64,000 nucleotides of DNA from positions 43,482-107,481 of the forward strand of contig JBGSYC010000294.1 of the NCBI GenBank assembly GCA_041751095.1. The letters are read 5' to 3'. Positions within the stretch are counted from its first letter, which is position 1. Every line of letters starts with the position of its first letter. Source of the stretch: JADCRZ01 sp041751095. Lineage in GTDB: Bacteria > Bacteroidota > Bacteroidia > Chitinophagales > Chitinophagaceae. This document shows positions 26,526-36,516 of this stretch, in pieces. A program made the position numbers and the translations under genes. The notes beneath the pieces are model-generated. The model saw only the letters and a list, made by a program, of their open reading frames with translations, was not told the origin of the DNA and made no database searches.

Positions 26526-28079
26526 TTACGAATAAGCAGGTTCGATAAAACCTATTTTTTCAACAACGATGTTTTTGGTTTTCGCATTACTCTCATAATC
26601 TTTTATTAACTCAACTACATCATAGGCGATTGATTTGGACTTTGAGCAATCGATAATCACTTTTGAATTTTCCGGAATGCTATCTAATGCTTTCACAACA
26701 TTTGCCTTATTAAAAAATGAAACTTCCTCAGCTAAGATAAGCTGATAAACTTTCCGGCTGTCTTCCTGGGTAATTATTTCTTTCATGTGATGAGAGTTGC
26801 GGTAACTGTGAAGCAGGGCATAGAAGCCGCCAACGATCATTCCCGCCGTAATGCCTCTCAATAAATCAGTCAGCAGAATTGCTACAATGGTAACGATGAA
26901 CGGAACAAATTGCTCCCACCCTAATTTATACATCTGTTTAAAGAGGGAGGGTTTGGCTAATTTGTAGCCTACCATCAATAAAATGGCGGCCAAACTTGCC
27001 AGGGGTATCATATTCAGGATGCCAGCAATAGTAATGGCACTTATCAGCAGGAAAACACCATGGAGAATGGCCGACATTTTTGTTCTCCCGCCAAAGGAAA
27101 TATTCGCAGAACTTCGAACAATAACCTGTGTGACCGGCAACCCACCGATTAATCCTGAAATCACATTCCCCAAACCTTGCGCTTTTAATTCCCTGTTGGT
27201 AGGTGTGATTCTTTTATAGGGGTCAAGCTTGTCTGTGGCTTCAACACAAAGCAATGTTTCCAGACTCGCAACGATAGCTATTACAAAAGCGATTTTCCAA
27301 ACTTCCGGATTGGATAGTCCCGTAAAATCCGGGAAAGTGAACTGTCTGAGAAATTCAGCAGCAGAATTGGGAACCGGAATCCTTACAACCTGGTCAGCAG
27401 CCAAACTAAAATTTAATATTTCATTCTGGTAAAGATAGTTCATGAGAATACCAAGGAGCACCACTACGATAGGTCCCTGGATCAACTGGAATATCTTATG
27501 CTTTTTGCTTAACACCGTGTCCCATAGGATGAGAATCGCTAATGAGATCGCGGCTATCAGCAATGCTCCCGGCGTTACAAAGTCAAGAGCAACAGCAATT
27601 TCAGAAAATGTATTTTGTCCGTCTCTCTGAATAAAAGCGTCATCACCTTCTACATCTTTGTCCCACCCTAAAGCATGGGGTATTTGCTTTAAAATTATCA
27701 ATAGTCCGATACCGGTAAGCATGCCTTTGATAACAGAAGAGGGAAAGAAGTAGGCAATGAAACCTGCCCTGGCATAGCCCAATATCAGCTGAACAACACC
27801 AGCCAGGACAACCGCTGTCAGGAATGTTTCCCAGGAACCTCCGAGCGAAGCGATGGAAGTTAGAACGATCACCGCTAACCCTGCTGCCGGACCACTGACA
27901 CCAAGGGGTGAACCGCTGGCGATACCTACCACAATACCCCCGACTATACCGGCGATAATGCCCGAAAACAAAGGAGCACCCGATGCTAAAGCAATTCCGA
28001 GACACAAAGGAACCGCCACAAAAAACACTACAATACTTGCCGGTAAGTCGTGCTTAATTTCTTTAAATAAATTTTTCAT
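26526..28079 (-). CDS. SulP-family inorganic anion transporter
   Basis: 517 residues, within the usual 500-600 range. It begins with LFKEIKHDLPASIVVFFVAV, followed by about 11-12 hydrophobic segments, including the SulP signature region SGAPLFSGIIAGIVGGIVVG and SPLGVSGPAAGLAVIV. The C-terminal cytoplasmic part (from about residue 430) is a short STAS-like domain (KVIIDCSKSKSIAYDVVELI). SulP proteins carry sulfate, bicarbonate or other anions, some with Na+ or H+. With the carbonic anhydrase next to it, bicarbonate is the most likely substrate (inference). First gene of the operon; the upstream region to 28961 has no gene. Confidence 0.93.
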   Translation of the reverse strand: MKNLFKEIKHDLPASIVVFFVAVPLCLGIALASGAPLFSGIIAGIVGGIVVGIASGSPLGVSGPAAGLAVIVLTSIASLGGSWETFLTAVVLAGVVQLILGYARAGFIAYFFPSSVIKGMLTGIGLLIILKQIPHALGWDKDVEGDDAFIQRDGQNTFSEIAVALDFVTPGALLIAAISLAILILWDTVLSKKHKIFQLIQGPIVVVLLGILMNYLYQNEILNFSLAADQVVRIPVPNSAAEFLRQFTFPDFTGLSNPEVWKIAFVIAIVASLETLLCVEATDKLDPYKRITPTNRELKAQGLGNVISGLIGGLPVTQVIVRSSANISFGGRTKMSAILHGVFLLISAITIAGILNMIPLASLAAILLMVGYKLAKPSLFKQMYKLGWEQFVPFIVTIVAILLTDLLRGITAGMIVGGFYALLHSYRNSHHMKEIITQEDSRKVYQLILAEEVSFFNKANVVKALDSIPENSKVIIDCSKSKSIAYDVVELIKDYESNAKTKNIVVEKIGFIEPAYS

Positions 28080-28961
28080 ATTCTTTTTTTAATTGCCCAA
28101 ATTTATGTCCAAAGAAAAAAACAAAAAGGAAAACCTGACGTAAATGCCAATTTTTTATTTTTGTGTCAGGGCTGAGTTGATACATATCCCGGTTAGCAGA
28201 AAAATTGAATACCGAAGCCATCAGAAGCTTTTCGTTACTCCCTTGCTTGTCGCCAACTTGCTTTCTATTGATAGCCTGTTTGAAAAATCCGTAAACGAAT
28301 AGTCCGGTAACCGGCCCGACCTGAAGGATATTATACAAAAATATTCGCCCGTTTGGTGCAAAAGAGAAAAGTTTATACATTGAAAATATACCTGTATATT
28401 TGAAAATAGCTGTATGAACTAAAGTTTTTAAGGTGTTGGAAAAAAACTGACACTTCCTGTTATGATTTCCTTCAAATAATTCCAGCAGCTCCCTTAAACC
28501 GGATGCTCATATCCGTTTAAGGTCTTTTTCTCTTATGAAAAGATACTCAAAAACCTTTTTCCTTGAAAAAGAGGCAATGTAAGCTTTCAATGCAATTGAG
28601 TCGCAAGTCCGTAGAAGTTTGTACGAGTGTCTTCCTTAAAGTGAGCGTCCTGACCGGATGTTGAAGAGCATAGGGGAGTTTATCGAGGCTGTTTATCCAA
28701 ACAACGCAGAAAAATAAACGATATAACCGGCAGGAAACTTAAATTGTAACTAACCAAAACCCAGCATATGCTTGTAATCACTTTACTAAAGCTGCATCTT
28801 TATCATTACTCAACAGAGTATATCAGGCCCTCTCCATGAAGCTGGATTGTTGCTTAAGCAACTTTTTCCAGATGCTATGCCTGATTTCTTCTGACCGGAG
28901 CGATGTATGCCATGAGATCTCCGGAAGTAAGTATACTATTACGCTAAAACGATGCTTTGAT
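28080..28961. other. 880-bp intergenic region with an orphan terminator
   Basis: This separates the divergent SulP and SusC genes, so promoters for both should lie here. ORFs are short and unconvincing; one of 105 codons on the minus strand (28063-28380) overlaps the SulP start and lacks coding character. A strong hairpin-plus-T-run at 28492-28530 points along the plus strand with no gene ahead of it. A frame that extends the SusC ORF upstream to ATG 28836 is present but looks non-coding. Confidence 0.5.
28492..28530 (+). terminator. Orphan intrinsic terminator, possibly of a small RNA or leader
   Basis: A 12-bp stem with one bulged C (CCTTAAACCGGAT at 28492-28504 with ATCCGTTTAAGG at 28511-28522, loop GCTCAT) followed by TCTTTTTC. 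It reads on the plus strand. No plus-strand ORF precedes it, and about 430 nt remain before the SusC start, so it could end a short RNA or act as an attenuator. Confidence 0.6.
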
Positions 28962-31900
28962 ATGAAACTTTCTACTGCTTATGACATCCGGCAGCTTTTT
29001 GCCATGCTTTCACACAAATCAGCACTTCCGGCCCGGACTAACTGTATTACGTTACCGGGCATCTCAACATCCATCCTGCTCGTACTCCTTTTCTCATCCC
29101 ATCTGCTGTTTGCACGGCCTGGCGGGGATCTGAGCCGGGTACAAATCACACTGGAAATAGAGAATGCATCTTTGCAACATGCTCTTCAGAAGATTGAAGA
29201 GCAAACGTCCTTTCATTTCATCTACCGGAATGAGGATATCCAAGCCATTAAACACCTGAATCTCCCTGCCGGCAGGCGGACAGTTGCAGCATTTTTGAAA
29301 ATTCTTCTCGCCGACACCGATCTTACTTTTAAGCAGGTTGACTGGCAGGTAGTTATATCTTCAAAAAATCCGGCCAACAGTGTGACATCATCAACGCGGG
29401 ACAAATCTTTCAGCGCTTCCCGGGAAAAGATTATTGATAAAACCATTACCGGTCAGGTAACCGATGCATCCGGTAATATTCTCCCCGGCGTAACTATAGG
29501 GGTAAAAGGAAGCTCAATAAAAACGAGCACCGACGTACAGGGCAGGTACCGGATCAGCGTTCCGGATAATGGCGTGCTGATCTTTACATCAGTTGGGTTT
29601 GAAACACAGGAGATTGCAGTACGAAACAACGAGACCATCAACGTTCAGCTGGTTCAGACTGCAACAAAATTAAACGAGGTTGTGGTAACTGCTCTTGGCA
29701 TAAAAAAGGAAGCAAAAAGCCTCGGTTATGCTACTTCCACGGTTGCACCTGAACAAATCACGCTGAACAGAACTACCAATTTTATGAACGCCCTCACTGG
29801 TAAGATGCCCGGTGTAAATATTACTTCTTTAGGCTCAGGTTCCGGTGGCACCAGTAAAATCCGTATTCGTGGACAATCGTCTTTCGGAGCAAATAACTCG
29901 CCGCTTATTGTAGTAAATGGAGTACCTATAGACAACACAAATTTTGGTGCGAGAGGAGATGCTTCAACCCGGGGAAGCAACCGTACTTCCGATGGTGGTG
30001 ACGGGCTTAGCAGCATCGACCCTGACAATATCGAGTCAATGACTGTTTTAAAAGGGGCAGCTGCCTCTGCTTTATATGGCTCACGTGCAAAGGACGGGGT
30101 GATTATGATTACAACAAAGTCCAGGGGCACGGGCACGGGCATTAATGTTGAGTTCAATACCAACTTCACGAGTGACAATCCGCTTGACTACACAGACTAC
30201 CAGTACGAGTACGGCCAGGGTGAAAATGGTGTCCGTCCGAAAACGCCGAATCCCACGTCAGGGCAATGGAGCTTTGGCGAAAAATTTCAGCCGGGTATGA
30301 CGCAGATATTGTTTGACGGCGTGGAAGTCCCCTACACACCTCAACGCAACCAGATCACCCAATATTACCGTAAGGGGAATAGTCTTACAAACACGGTTAC
30401 CGTTTCATCCGGTGGAGAATTTGGCGGCTTTAACCTCTCTCTTTCAAATTTGTCTTCACTGGCTATTCTTCCGGGTTCAGATTTTAACCGCAAAAATGTT
30501 GACTTGGGATTTATACAAACGATGGCGAAAAAGTTAACCGTATCAGGCAACATCAGCTATTCCAACGAGCGCCGGAATAATCCCCCTAACATAGCCGAGC
30601 AGGATTACAGCCCTGTTGTAATATTCAACATGGCCAATTCGATGCCAATGGATCTGCTAAGGCAATATGCCAAAAATGCTGCCGGCGATGAATTTCTCTG
30701 GTCAAGATTCACCAACCGTACCAATCCTTATTTTGCGCTGACGCGTTTTGACAAAATAGTCAGGGACCGCGTTTTCGGGAACCTGACAGCGCGGTACGAA
30801 TTTACTGACTGGTTGTACTTACAGGGAAGGATTGGCCAGGATTATTATACCCGCGCACAGGATTATAACCTACCCACGGGGAGCCAGCGCCAGGCTCCTG
30901 CAGCGCCAGGTTTTGTAAATGGAGAGTATGTGCAGGATGTAAGGCGTTTCAGAGAGATGAATGCAGATATCCTTGTAGGTGCCAAACAGAATTTTGGCGT
31001 GATTGGGGCTGACGTTACCATTGGAGGAAACCAGATGCAACGCAAATCAGAAAGGAACAATGTACTGGTGAATGACTTTTATACACGCGGCCTGTATACG
31101 CTGGGTAACGGAAGACAATTAAACCCCATATATGAGATATCGGAAAGACGGGTAAATTCATTGTATGCTGCGGGTGAACTATCATATAAAGGTTTTCTGT
31201 ACGTGAACGGAACAGTCAGAAATGACTGGTTCTCGACTTTGTCGCCACAAAACAGGAGTATACTATATCCATCAATTACCGGCAGCTTTGTTTTTTCCGA
31301 GGCTTTTAAAGGCAGTATGCCGGCCTGGTTAACGTTTGGCAAAATAAGGGCTGCTTATGCTGAAGTGGGAAGTGATACAGATGTTCCGCCATACTCCAAT
31401 AGCCTGTTTTATGCAATCAATCCGGCCCAGTTTCCAAATCCTTCCGGAGCAGGACAGCCTTTGGCAGGTATTAACGCCAGCACAGTTCCTAATCCCAACC
31501 TGAAGCCAATGCGGGTGACTGAAAAGGAATTTGGTTTGGAGATGAGGATGTTTAAAAATCTCTCTCTGGAACTGACTTACTATAACAAATTATCTTCCGA
31601 TCAGATACTTCAGGCTCAGACCTCTGATGCTTCCGGGTATCTTACGCAACTGATCAATGTAGGCGAAGGCAGGAATAAGGGCGTGGAGATGATGGTCAGC
31701 GGTTCACCCGTCACTACAAGTGCTTTTACCTGGAACACAAGCTTTAACGCCGCTTACAACTATTCCAAAGTACTGAGTTTGGGAAGCAGCATAAGCGACA
31801 GCATAATCACGGTTGGTACTGGAGATTTTTCCGGAGAACTCAGGCAGGTGGTCGGAAAACCTATCGGGCAATTATATGGATACGGCTATTTAAGGGATGA

Positions 31901-32504
31901 GCAGGGAAGACAGGTTTTTGATGCCGGCAACGGGCGTCCATTGCGAACGCCAGCCCAGATTGCGTTCGGTAGTGCTGTTCCTGTCTGGACAGGCGGATTC
32001 ACCAACAACCTTAACTATAAAGGGATCAATCTTACTTTCCTGGTTGACTTTAAACTCGGCCATAAAATGATCTCGGGCACCAACTTCAATGCGTGGCGTC
32101 ATGGTTTGCATAAGGCAACCTTAAACGGGAGGGAAGAAAATTATGTTATTGGGAATGGTGTGAATCCCAATAAACAACCAAATACCACGCGTTCAGGGGT
32201 GCAGGCATTCTATGAAACCGTTCGCAGCCAGAATATCTCGGAAGAGTTTGTTTATAACGCCGGGCTCTGGCAGCTAAGGCAGATAACTCTCGGATATGAT
32301 TTCACCCGGCATGTAAAGGATGTGAAATTTATAAAGGGGCTCAGGTTAAATGCAGTGGCAAACAACGTTGCCGTACTGAAGAAATGGGTGCCCAATATTC
32401 ATCCTGAACAATTTGGGTTTCCATCGGACAACCTCGTTGGCCTTGAAGCTACCGGGCTGCCCATAACAAGAAGCATCGGGTTTAATCTGAACGTAAAATT
32501 TTAA
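28962..32504 (+). CDS. SusC-family TonB-dependent transporter with N-terminal STN domain
   Basis: 1180 residues from ATG 28962; an upstream ATG at 28836 would add 42 residues without signal character, so I prefer 28962. Signal helix ISTSILLVLLFSSHLLFARP. Then an STN (secretin/TonB N-terminal) domain (VQITLEIENASLQHALQKIE; FHFIYRNEDIQ), then a CarboxypepD_reg-like domain (ITGQVTDASGNILPGVTIGVKG), the SusC plug (LNEVVVTALGIKKEAKSLGY; LTGKMPGVNIT; VLKGAAASALYGSRAKDGVI) and the barrel ending in SIGFNLNVKF. STN domains usually sense occupancy and signal through a FecR-type anti-sigma factor; no FecI/FecR genes lie nearby. Start of the sugar-acid locus running to 37713; 43 nt before SusD. Confidence 0.93.
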   Translation: MKLSTAYDIRQLFAMLSHKSALPARTNCITLPGISTSILLVLLFSSHLLFARPGGDLSRVQITLEIENASLQHALQKIEEQTSFHFIYRNEDIQAIKHLNLPAGRRTVAAFLKILLADTDLTFKQVDWQVVISSKNPANSVTSSTRDKSFSASREKIIDKTITGQVTDASGNILPGVTIGVKGSSIKTSTDVQGRYRISVPDNGVLIFTSVGFETQEIAVRNNETINVQLVQTATKLNEVVVTALGIKKEAKSLGYATSTVAPEQITLNRTTNFMNALTGKMPGVNITSLGSGSGGTSKIRIRGQSSFGANNSPLIVVNGVPIDNTNFGARGDASTRGSNRTSDGGDGLSSIDPDNIESMTVLKGAAASALYGSRAKDGVIMITTKSRGTGTGINVEFNTNFTSDNPLDYTDYQYEYGQGENGVRPKTPNPTSGQWSFGEKFQPGMTQILFDGVEVPYTPQRNQITQYYRKGNSLTNTVTVSSGGEFGGFNLSLSNLSSLAILPGSDFNRKNVDLGFIQTMAKKLTVSGNISYSNERRNNPPNIAEQDYSPVVIFNMANSMPMDLLRQYAKNAAGDEFLWSRFTNRTNPYFALTRFDKIVRDRVFGNLTARYEFTDWLYLQGRIGQDYYTRAQDYNLPTGSQRQAPAAPGFVNGEYVQDVRRFREMNADILVGAKQNFGVIGADVTIGGNQMQRKSERNNVLVNDFYTRGLYTLGNGRQLNPIYEISERRVNSLYAAGELSYKGFLYVNGTVRNDWFSTLSPQNRSILYPSITGSFVFSEAFKGSMPAWLTFGKIRAAYAEVGSDTDVPPYSNSLFYAINPAQFPNPSGAGQPLAGINASTVPNPNLKPMRVTEKEFGLEMRMFKNLSLELTYYNKLSSDQILQAQTSDASGYLTQLINVGEGRNKGVEMMVSGSPVTTSAFTWNTSFNAAYNYSKVLSLGSSISDSIITVGTGDFSGELRQVVGKPIGQLYGYGYLRDEQGRQVFDAGNGRPLRTPAQIAFGSAVPVWTGGFTNNLNYKGINLTFLVDFKLGHKMISGTNFNAWRHGLHKATLNGREENYVIGNGVNPNKQPNTTRSGVQAFYETVRSQNISEEFVYNAGLWQLRQITLGYDFTRHVKDVKFIKGLRLNAVANNVAVLKKWVPNIHPEQFGFPSDNLVGLEATGLPITRSIGFNLNVKF

Positions 32505-32547
32505 ACAACCGTAACCTTTATTTTCAATATTTAGCATATACATTAAG

Positions 32548-34074
32548 ATGAAAAAGATCAATAAATTTTATTATTGCTTCGTACTGGCAATCATTTTGTC
32601 TTCATGCGACAAGGGTTTTGATGAAGTGAATGTGAACCCTGTTGCGCTAACTGCTGTTGACCCTGCTTTTCAGTTGAACAACGCTATCGTTACAAGCGCT
32701 CCCGGATACGGAAACCTCAGTTACGAAACCACCATCGTAAAGCAAATGATAACTCCGTTTAGCGGCCAGGGCTCTGCTGCAAATTTTAACCAGGATAACA
32801 GAAGCGTAGCTGCAGGAAACTGGAACAGGTATTATCGCACGGTAGTACGGGAGTTGGTAGACGTAATTGAAAAGACCCGGAACGATGCCAATAACACAAA
32901 CCTTTACAATACTGCAAGAATCTGGAAAGCGTATTCCTTTATGGTGCTTTCGGATACCTATGGAGATGTGCCTTATTTACAGGCAGGCAGGGGTTACCTT
33001 GAAGGTGTTGTTAAACCGGCGTTTGATAGCCAGGAATCCATTTATACAGACATACTTAAAGAGCTGCAAACTGCTTCCGCCGCTTTGGATGCGTCAAAAC
33101 CGAGAGTGACAAGAGAAGTGCTGTATGGCGGTGACATAACCAAATGGAAACGGCTGGGATACTCATTACTGTTACGTGCAGCTATGAGGTTGTCGAAAGT
33201 GAAGCCCGCAATAGCATCCGATTATGTCGCCAGGGCTGTTGCGGGAGGATTAATGCAGTCAAATGATGACAATGCCGTTATTCGTCATAACGCGAATTTT
33301 TCCAACGACGTCGGAAACCAGTTGAATGGCGGCCAGTCTGCCTTTTTCTACCTTGCTGAAGATTTTGTTACCTACCTCAAATCCAACAATGATCCCCGCC
33401 TGGGTGCGATCGCAGTAAGGTATGTTGGCGCAGTAAGCGGCGGCAATCAAACGGAAGCGAGGGCCAATCGTACACCAGCCGTTCAAATAGGTATGCCGCT
33501 CGGCTTCGATAATACAACGATTTCCGGTGCGGTAACCTCGAGAGGCCTTGCAAGTTTATGGGATTTTAGCCAACTGGACAGAACAAGGATGGCTAATCCG
33601 CAGGCGCCAAGCTTTCTTGTAACCTACGCGCAAACACAGTTACTGCTTGCGGAAGCTGCCGTCCGGAGCTGGACGACGGGCAATGCATCGCTTTTTTATG
33701 CTAACGGAATAAGAGCACATATGAGACAACTGGCAAGTTATGGTGCCAGCACTTCCATTCCCGATAACAGCATAGAAACTTACATACAGGCAAATCCGCT
33801 GAATATGACCAGAGCATTAGAACAGATCAATAACCAGTACTGGGTTGCTTCCTTTTTAAACGGCCCGGAAGCTTTTGCCAATTTCCGTCGCAGCGGCTTT
33901 CCCGTTTTAACGCCTAATCTATATCCTGGTAAGGACCTGAAAACAGAACCTTTTATCCGCAGGCTCACTTACCCCGACGCCGAATTGAATGTTAATAATG
34001 AAAATGTAAAAACGGCCATCAGCCGGCAGGGACCCGATCTTCTTGATACAAGAGTATGGTGGGATGTAAAATGA
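32548..34074 (+). CDS. SusD-like outer-membrane lipoprotein (SusD_like_2 type)
   Basis: 508 residues; lipobox ILSSC with lipidation at about Cys20. The family signature is FDEVNVNPVAL near the N-terminus, then the TPR-like part (NTARIWKAYSFMVLSDTYGDVPY) and a long C-terminal region with YAQTQLLLAEAAVRSW and an unusual ending GPDLLDTRVWWDVK. It should bind the imported ligand together with the SusC at 28962. 113 nt lie between it and the aldolase gene. Confidence 0.9.
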   Translation: MKKINKFYYCFVLAIILSSCDKGFDEVNVNPVALTAVDPAFQLNNAIVTSAPGYGNLSYETTIVKQMITPFSGQGSAANFNQDNRSVAAGNWNRYYRTVVRELVDVIEKTRNDANNTNLYNTARIWKAYSFMVLSDTYGDVPYLQAGRGYLEGVVKPAFDSQESIYTDILKELQTASAALDASKPRVTREVLYGGDITKWKRLGYSLLLRAAMRLSKVKPAIASDYVARAVAGGLMQSNDDNAVIRHNANFSNDVGNQLNGGQSAFFYLAEDFVTYLKSNNDPRLGAIAVRYVGAVSGGNQTEARANRTPAVQIGMPLGFDNTTISGAVTSRGLASLWDFSQLDRTRMANPQAPSFLVTYAQTQLLLAEAAVRSWTTGNASLFYANGIRAHMRQLASYGASTSIPDNSIETYIQANPLNMTRALEQINNQYWVASFLNGPEAFANFRRSGFPVLTPNLYPGKDLKTEPFIRRLTYPDAELNVNNENVKTAISRQGPDLLDTRVWWDVK

Positions 34075-34186
34075 TCGTGATAAATCGTCAAAATAGCATG
34101 CCTTTATATGATTCGATATGTGCAGGGAAAAGATGCTGTTGACAGTTTTATCCCGGAGCAGTATCATCTAATGCTTAATATTACAA

Positions 34187-34963
34187 ATGAAAAATTTAAA
34201 AAAACGGATAAAAAACGGGGAAGCAGTAAATGGTTGCTGGTTAAATCTTGGGAGCTCATTAACAGCTGAAATTGTAGGACTCGCCGGATTCGATTGGGTT
34301 TTAATTGATCTGGAACATGGCGCCGGTAGTGAAAGCAATGTGATTTCACAACTACAGGCCCTTGAGCATAGCAACACCGCGTCCATTGTGAGGGTGGAAA
34401 GCGGAGAGCGGCAAAGAATACAAAAGATACTTGATATGGGAGCGGAAGGTGTGATGTGTCCACGTATCAATGATCTGGATGAAGCAAAGCTGGTGGTCAG
34501 CGGGCTGCGATATCCGCCGGAAGGAAGCAGGGGCGTAGCTAAAATGATTCGTGCGACTGGTTTTGGAAAGAGCTTTCCTGAATATAGAAGCGGTGCAAAT
34601 GAAACTATCCTCGGAGTTATCCAGGTTGAAACACCTGAAGTGCTACATCACCTTGATACAATAGCCGCATTGGAGGGCGTTGATGTGATGTTTATCGGTC
34701 CTTCGGATCTGAGCATGTCGCTGGGCATTTTTGGCCAGTTCGACCACCCTTTGTATATAGAGGCAGTAAAAGCAACAATATCGGCGGCAGCGAAAGAAGG
34801 TAAAGCAACAGGGATTTTACTGGCAAATCCCGATGATTACAAAATTTACTATGATATGGGCATCAGAATGATCGCTTGCGGAGCCGATGCGACTTTTGTT
34901 GCTGAGGGGGCCCGGAATATGTCTGCAAAATTAAATTCAACAAGAGGTACCATTCACAAGTAA
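34187..34963 (+). CDS. HpcH/HpaI-family 2-keto-3-deoxy-acid aldolase
   Basis: 258 residues. The family motifs are all visible: FDWVLIDLEHGAGS (active-site His), RVESGERQRIQKILDMGAEGVMCPRIND (substrate-binding Arg), a metal-ligand Glu in GVIQVETPEVL and FIGPSDLSMSLG (metal-ligand Asp). Enzymes of this class II family split 4-hydroxy-2-oxoheptanedioate, 2-dehydro-3-deoxyglucarate or 2-keto-3-deoxy-L-rhamnonate into pyruvate and an aldehyde. The exact substrate cannot be decided. The GntP permease starts 6 nt later, so the two genes are cotranslated; the pathway is then sugar acid import, dehydration, aldol cleavage. Confidence 0.9.
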   Translation: MKNLKKRIKNGEAVNGCWLNLGSSLTAEIVGLAGFDWVLIDLEHGAGSESNVISQLQALEHSNTASIVRVESGERQRIQKILDMGAEGVMCPRINDLDEAKLVVSGLRYPPEGSRGVAKMIRATGFGKSFPEYRSGANETILGVIQVETPEVLHHLDTIAALEGVDVMFIGPSDLSMSLGIFGQFDHPLYIEAVKATISAAAKEGKATGILLANPDDYKIYYDMGIRMIACGADATFVAEGARNMSAKLNSTRGTIHK

Positions 34964-34969
34964 AACAAC

Positions 34970-36427
34970 ATGAGCATTCCTGTCTTTTTTTCTGATCCAA
35001 TATTCATTTTATGTGTAGGCGTGGTAATAGTTGTGGGTGGAATCATAGGTATGAAGCTGCATCCTTTTCTTGCATTGCTGCTGGCTGCGCTGGTAGTGGC
35101 ATGGATGACGCCCGGTTCCGCTATTGAACAATTTGCGCTTGAGAAAGGATCTACCCCGGCTGCCGCTTTACAAATGTCAAAAAAGAGCATTGGAGAAAGG
35201 GTAGCCACCGAATTTGGAAGCACAGCAGGGAAGATAGGTATTCTTATCGCCATGGCAGCCATCATTGGTAAGTGCCTGTTGGAAAGTGGCGCTGCAGAAC
35301 GGATCATCCGTTCTATGTTAAGGCTTACGGGCATGAAGAAAGCACCCGTTGCATTCCTGGCCAGCAGTTTTTTTATCGGGATACCCGTATTCTTCGATAC
35401 GGTTATTTTCCTGATGATGCCACTTGCCAAAGCCATGTCGATCCGTATCGGTAAAAATTACCTTTTGCTGGTATTGTGTATCCTCGCAGGAGCGGTTATG
35501 GCTAACTCTCTTGTGCCGCCGGCGCCAGGCCCGTTATTTTTAGTGGGCGCCATGCAGATACCCATCGGGTTAATGATGATTGCTGGTACCCTGTTAGGTA
35601 TTATCACCACCTTCTCGGGTTATTTATTTGCCATCTGGGCAAATAGAAAAATGACCGTTCCCGTTAGAGATTCATTAGATGCCCGGTTAGAAGATATTAA
35701 ATTGAACAATCTCAAAGAGGATGCACAACTTCCTCCGCTCTGGTTCTCTCTTCTACCCATCTTAATTCCACTGGTATTTATTTGTGTTGATACCTTTCTC
35801 AATATTTCACCTGAAGAAAAAAGTACACATTCCTTTGCTGCTGCAAAGCTGATCGCATTCATTCACTTTTTTGGTGATAAGAATGTTGCCCTGATAACTG
35901 CTGCATTGGTTGCATTGATCCTTCTTGTGCGACAAAAAAGAGGAACCAAATATGATATGTCAAATTTTGTACAGGTAGCCCTGATGAGCGGTGGTGGAAT
36001 TATATTGATTACCGCTGCCGGCGGGGCTTTTGGGGGAATGCTGCAACAAACGGGCATCAGTGCGAAAATAGCTGAAATGACGAAGCACTATCAAATGGCT
36101 TTAATCCCTTTAGCTTTTATCATCTCAGCAATAATAAGAACAGCCCAGGGATCAGCAACTGTTGCACTGATCACAGCATCAGGTATTTTATCAGGCATGG
36201 CAAACAGTGGCCATCTGGAATATCATCACCTGTATATAGGCTTAGCTATCGGGTGTGGCGCCAAATTAGTGCCATGGATGAATGACGCAGGATTCTGGAT
36301 TGTATGTAAGATGAGCAACCTGACGGAAAAGGAAGCGCTGAAAACGTTGTCTCCGTTGAATACGATCATGGGAATTACAGGCCTTATTGTTATTCTGATC
36401 TCAGCAAAGCTCTTCCCGTTGATATAA
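34970..36427 (+). CDS. GntP-family gluconate/sugar-acid permease
   Basis: 485 residues with about 12-14 hydrophobic segments and GntP features: LHPFLALLLAALVVA near the N-terminus, an early GSTAGKIGILIAMAAIIGK, SLVPPAPGP in the middle, and SATVALITASGI near the C-terminus. The family transports gluconate and related hexonates or hexuronates with protons across the inner membrane. It fits between the outer-membrane SusCD and the aldolase. Nothing is broken. Confidence 0.93.
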   Translation: MSIPVFFSDPIFILCVGVVIVVGGIIGMKLHPFLALLLAALVVAWMTPGSAIEQFALEKGSTPAAALQMSKKSIGERVATEFGSTAGKIGILIAMAAIIGKCLLESGAAERIIRSMLRLTGMKKAPVAFLASSFFIGIPVFFDTVIFLMMPLAKAMSIRIGKNYLLLVLCILAGAVMANSLVPPAPGPLFLVGAMQIPIGLMMIAGTLLGIITTFSGYLFAIWANRKMTVPVRDSLDARLEDIKLNNLKEDAQLPPLWFSLLPILIPLVFICVDTFLNISPEEKSTHSFAAAKLIAFIHFFGDKNVALITAALVALILLVRQKRGTKYDMSNFVQVALMSGGGIILITAAGGAFGGMLQQTGISAKIAEMTKHYQMALIPLAFIISAIIRTAQGSATVALITASGILSGMANSGHLEYHHLYIGLAIGCGAKLVPWMNDAGFWIVCKMSNLTEKEALKTLSPLNTIMGITGLIVILISAKLFPLI

Positions 36428-36516
36428 AAAATCATTGTTGACCGGAGAAAGTAATAGTGAAAAACATGGCCGTTGGCTAAAGGTATTTCATTTTCAAACC
36501 TTTAATTTTTAAATAT

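Noticed and set aside
28063..28380. 105-codon minus-strand ORF overlapping the SulP start
   Set aside because: Composition is irregular, it overlaps the SulP start region and no family fits.
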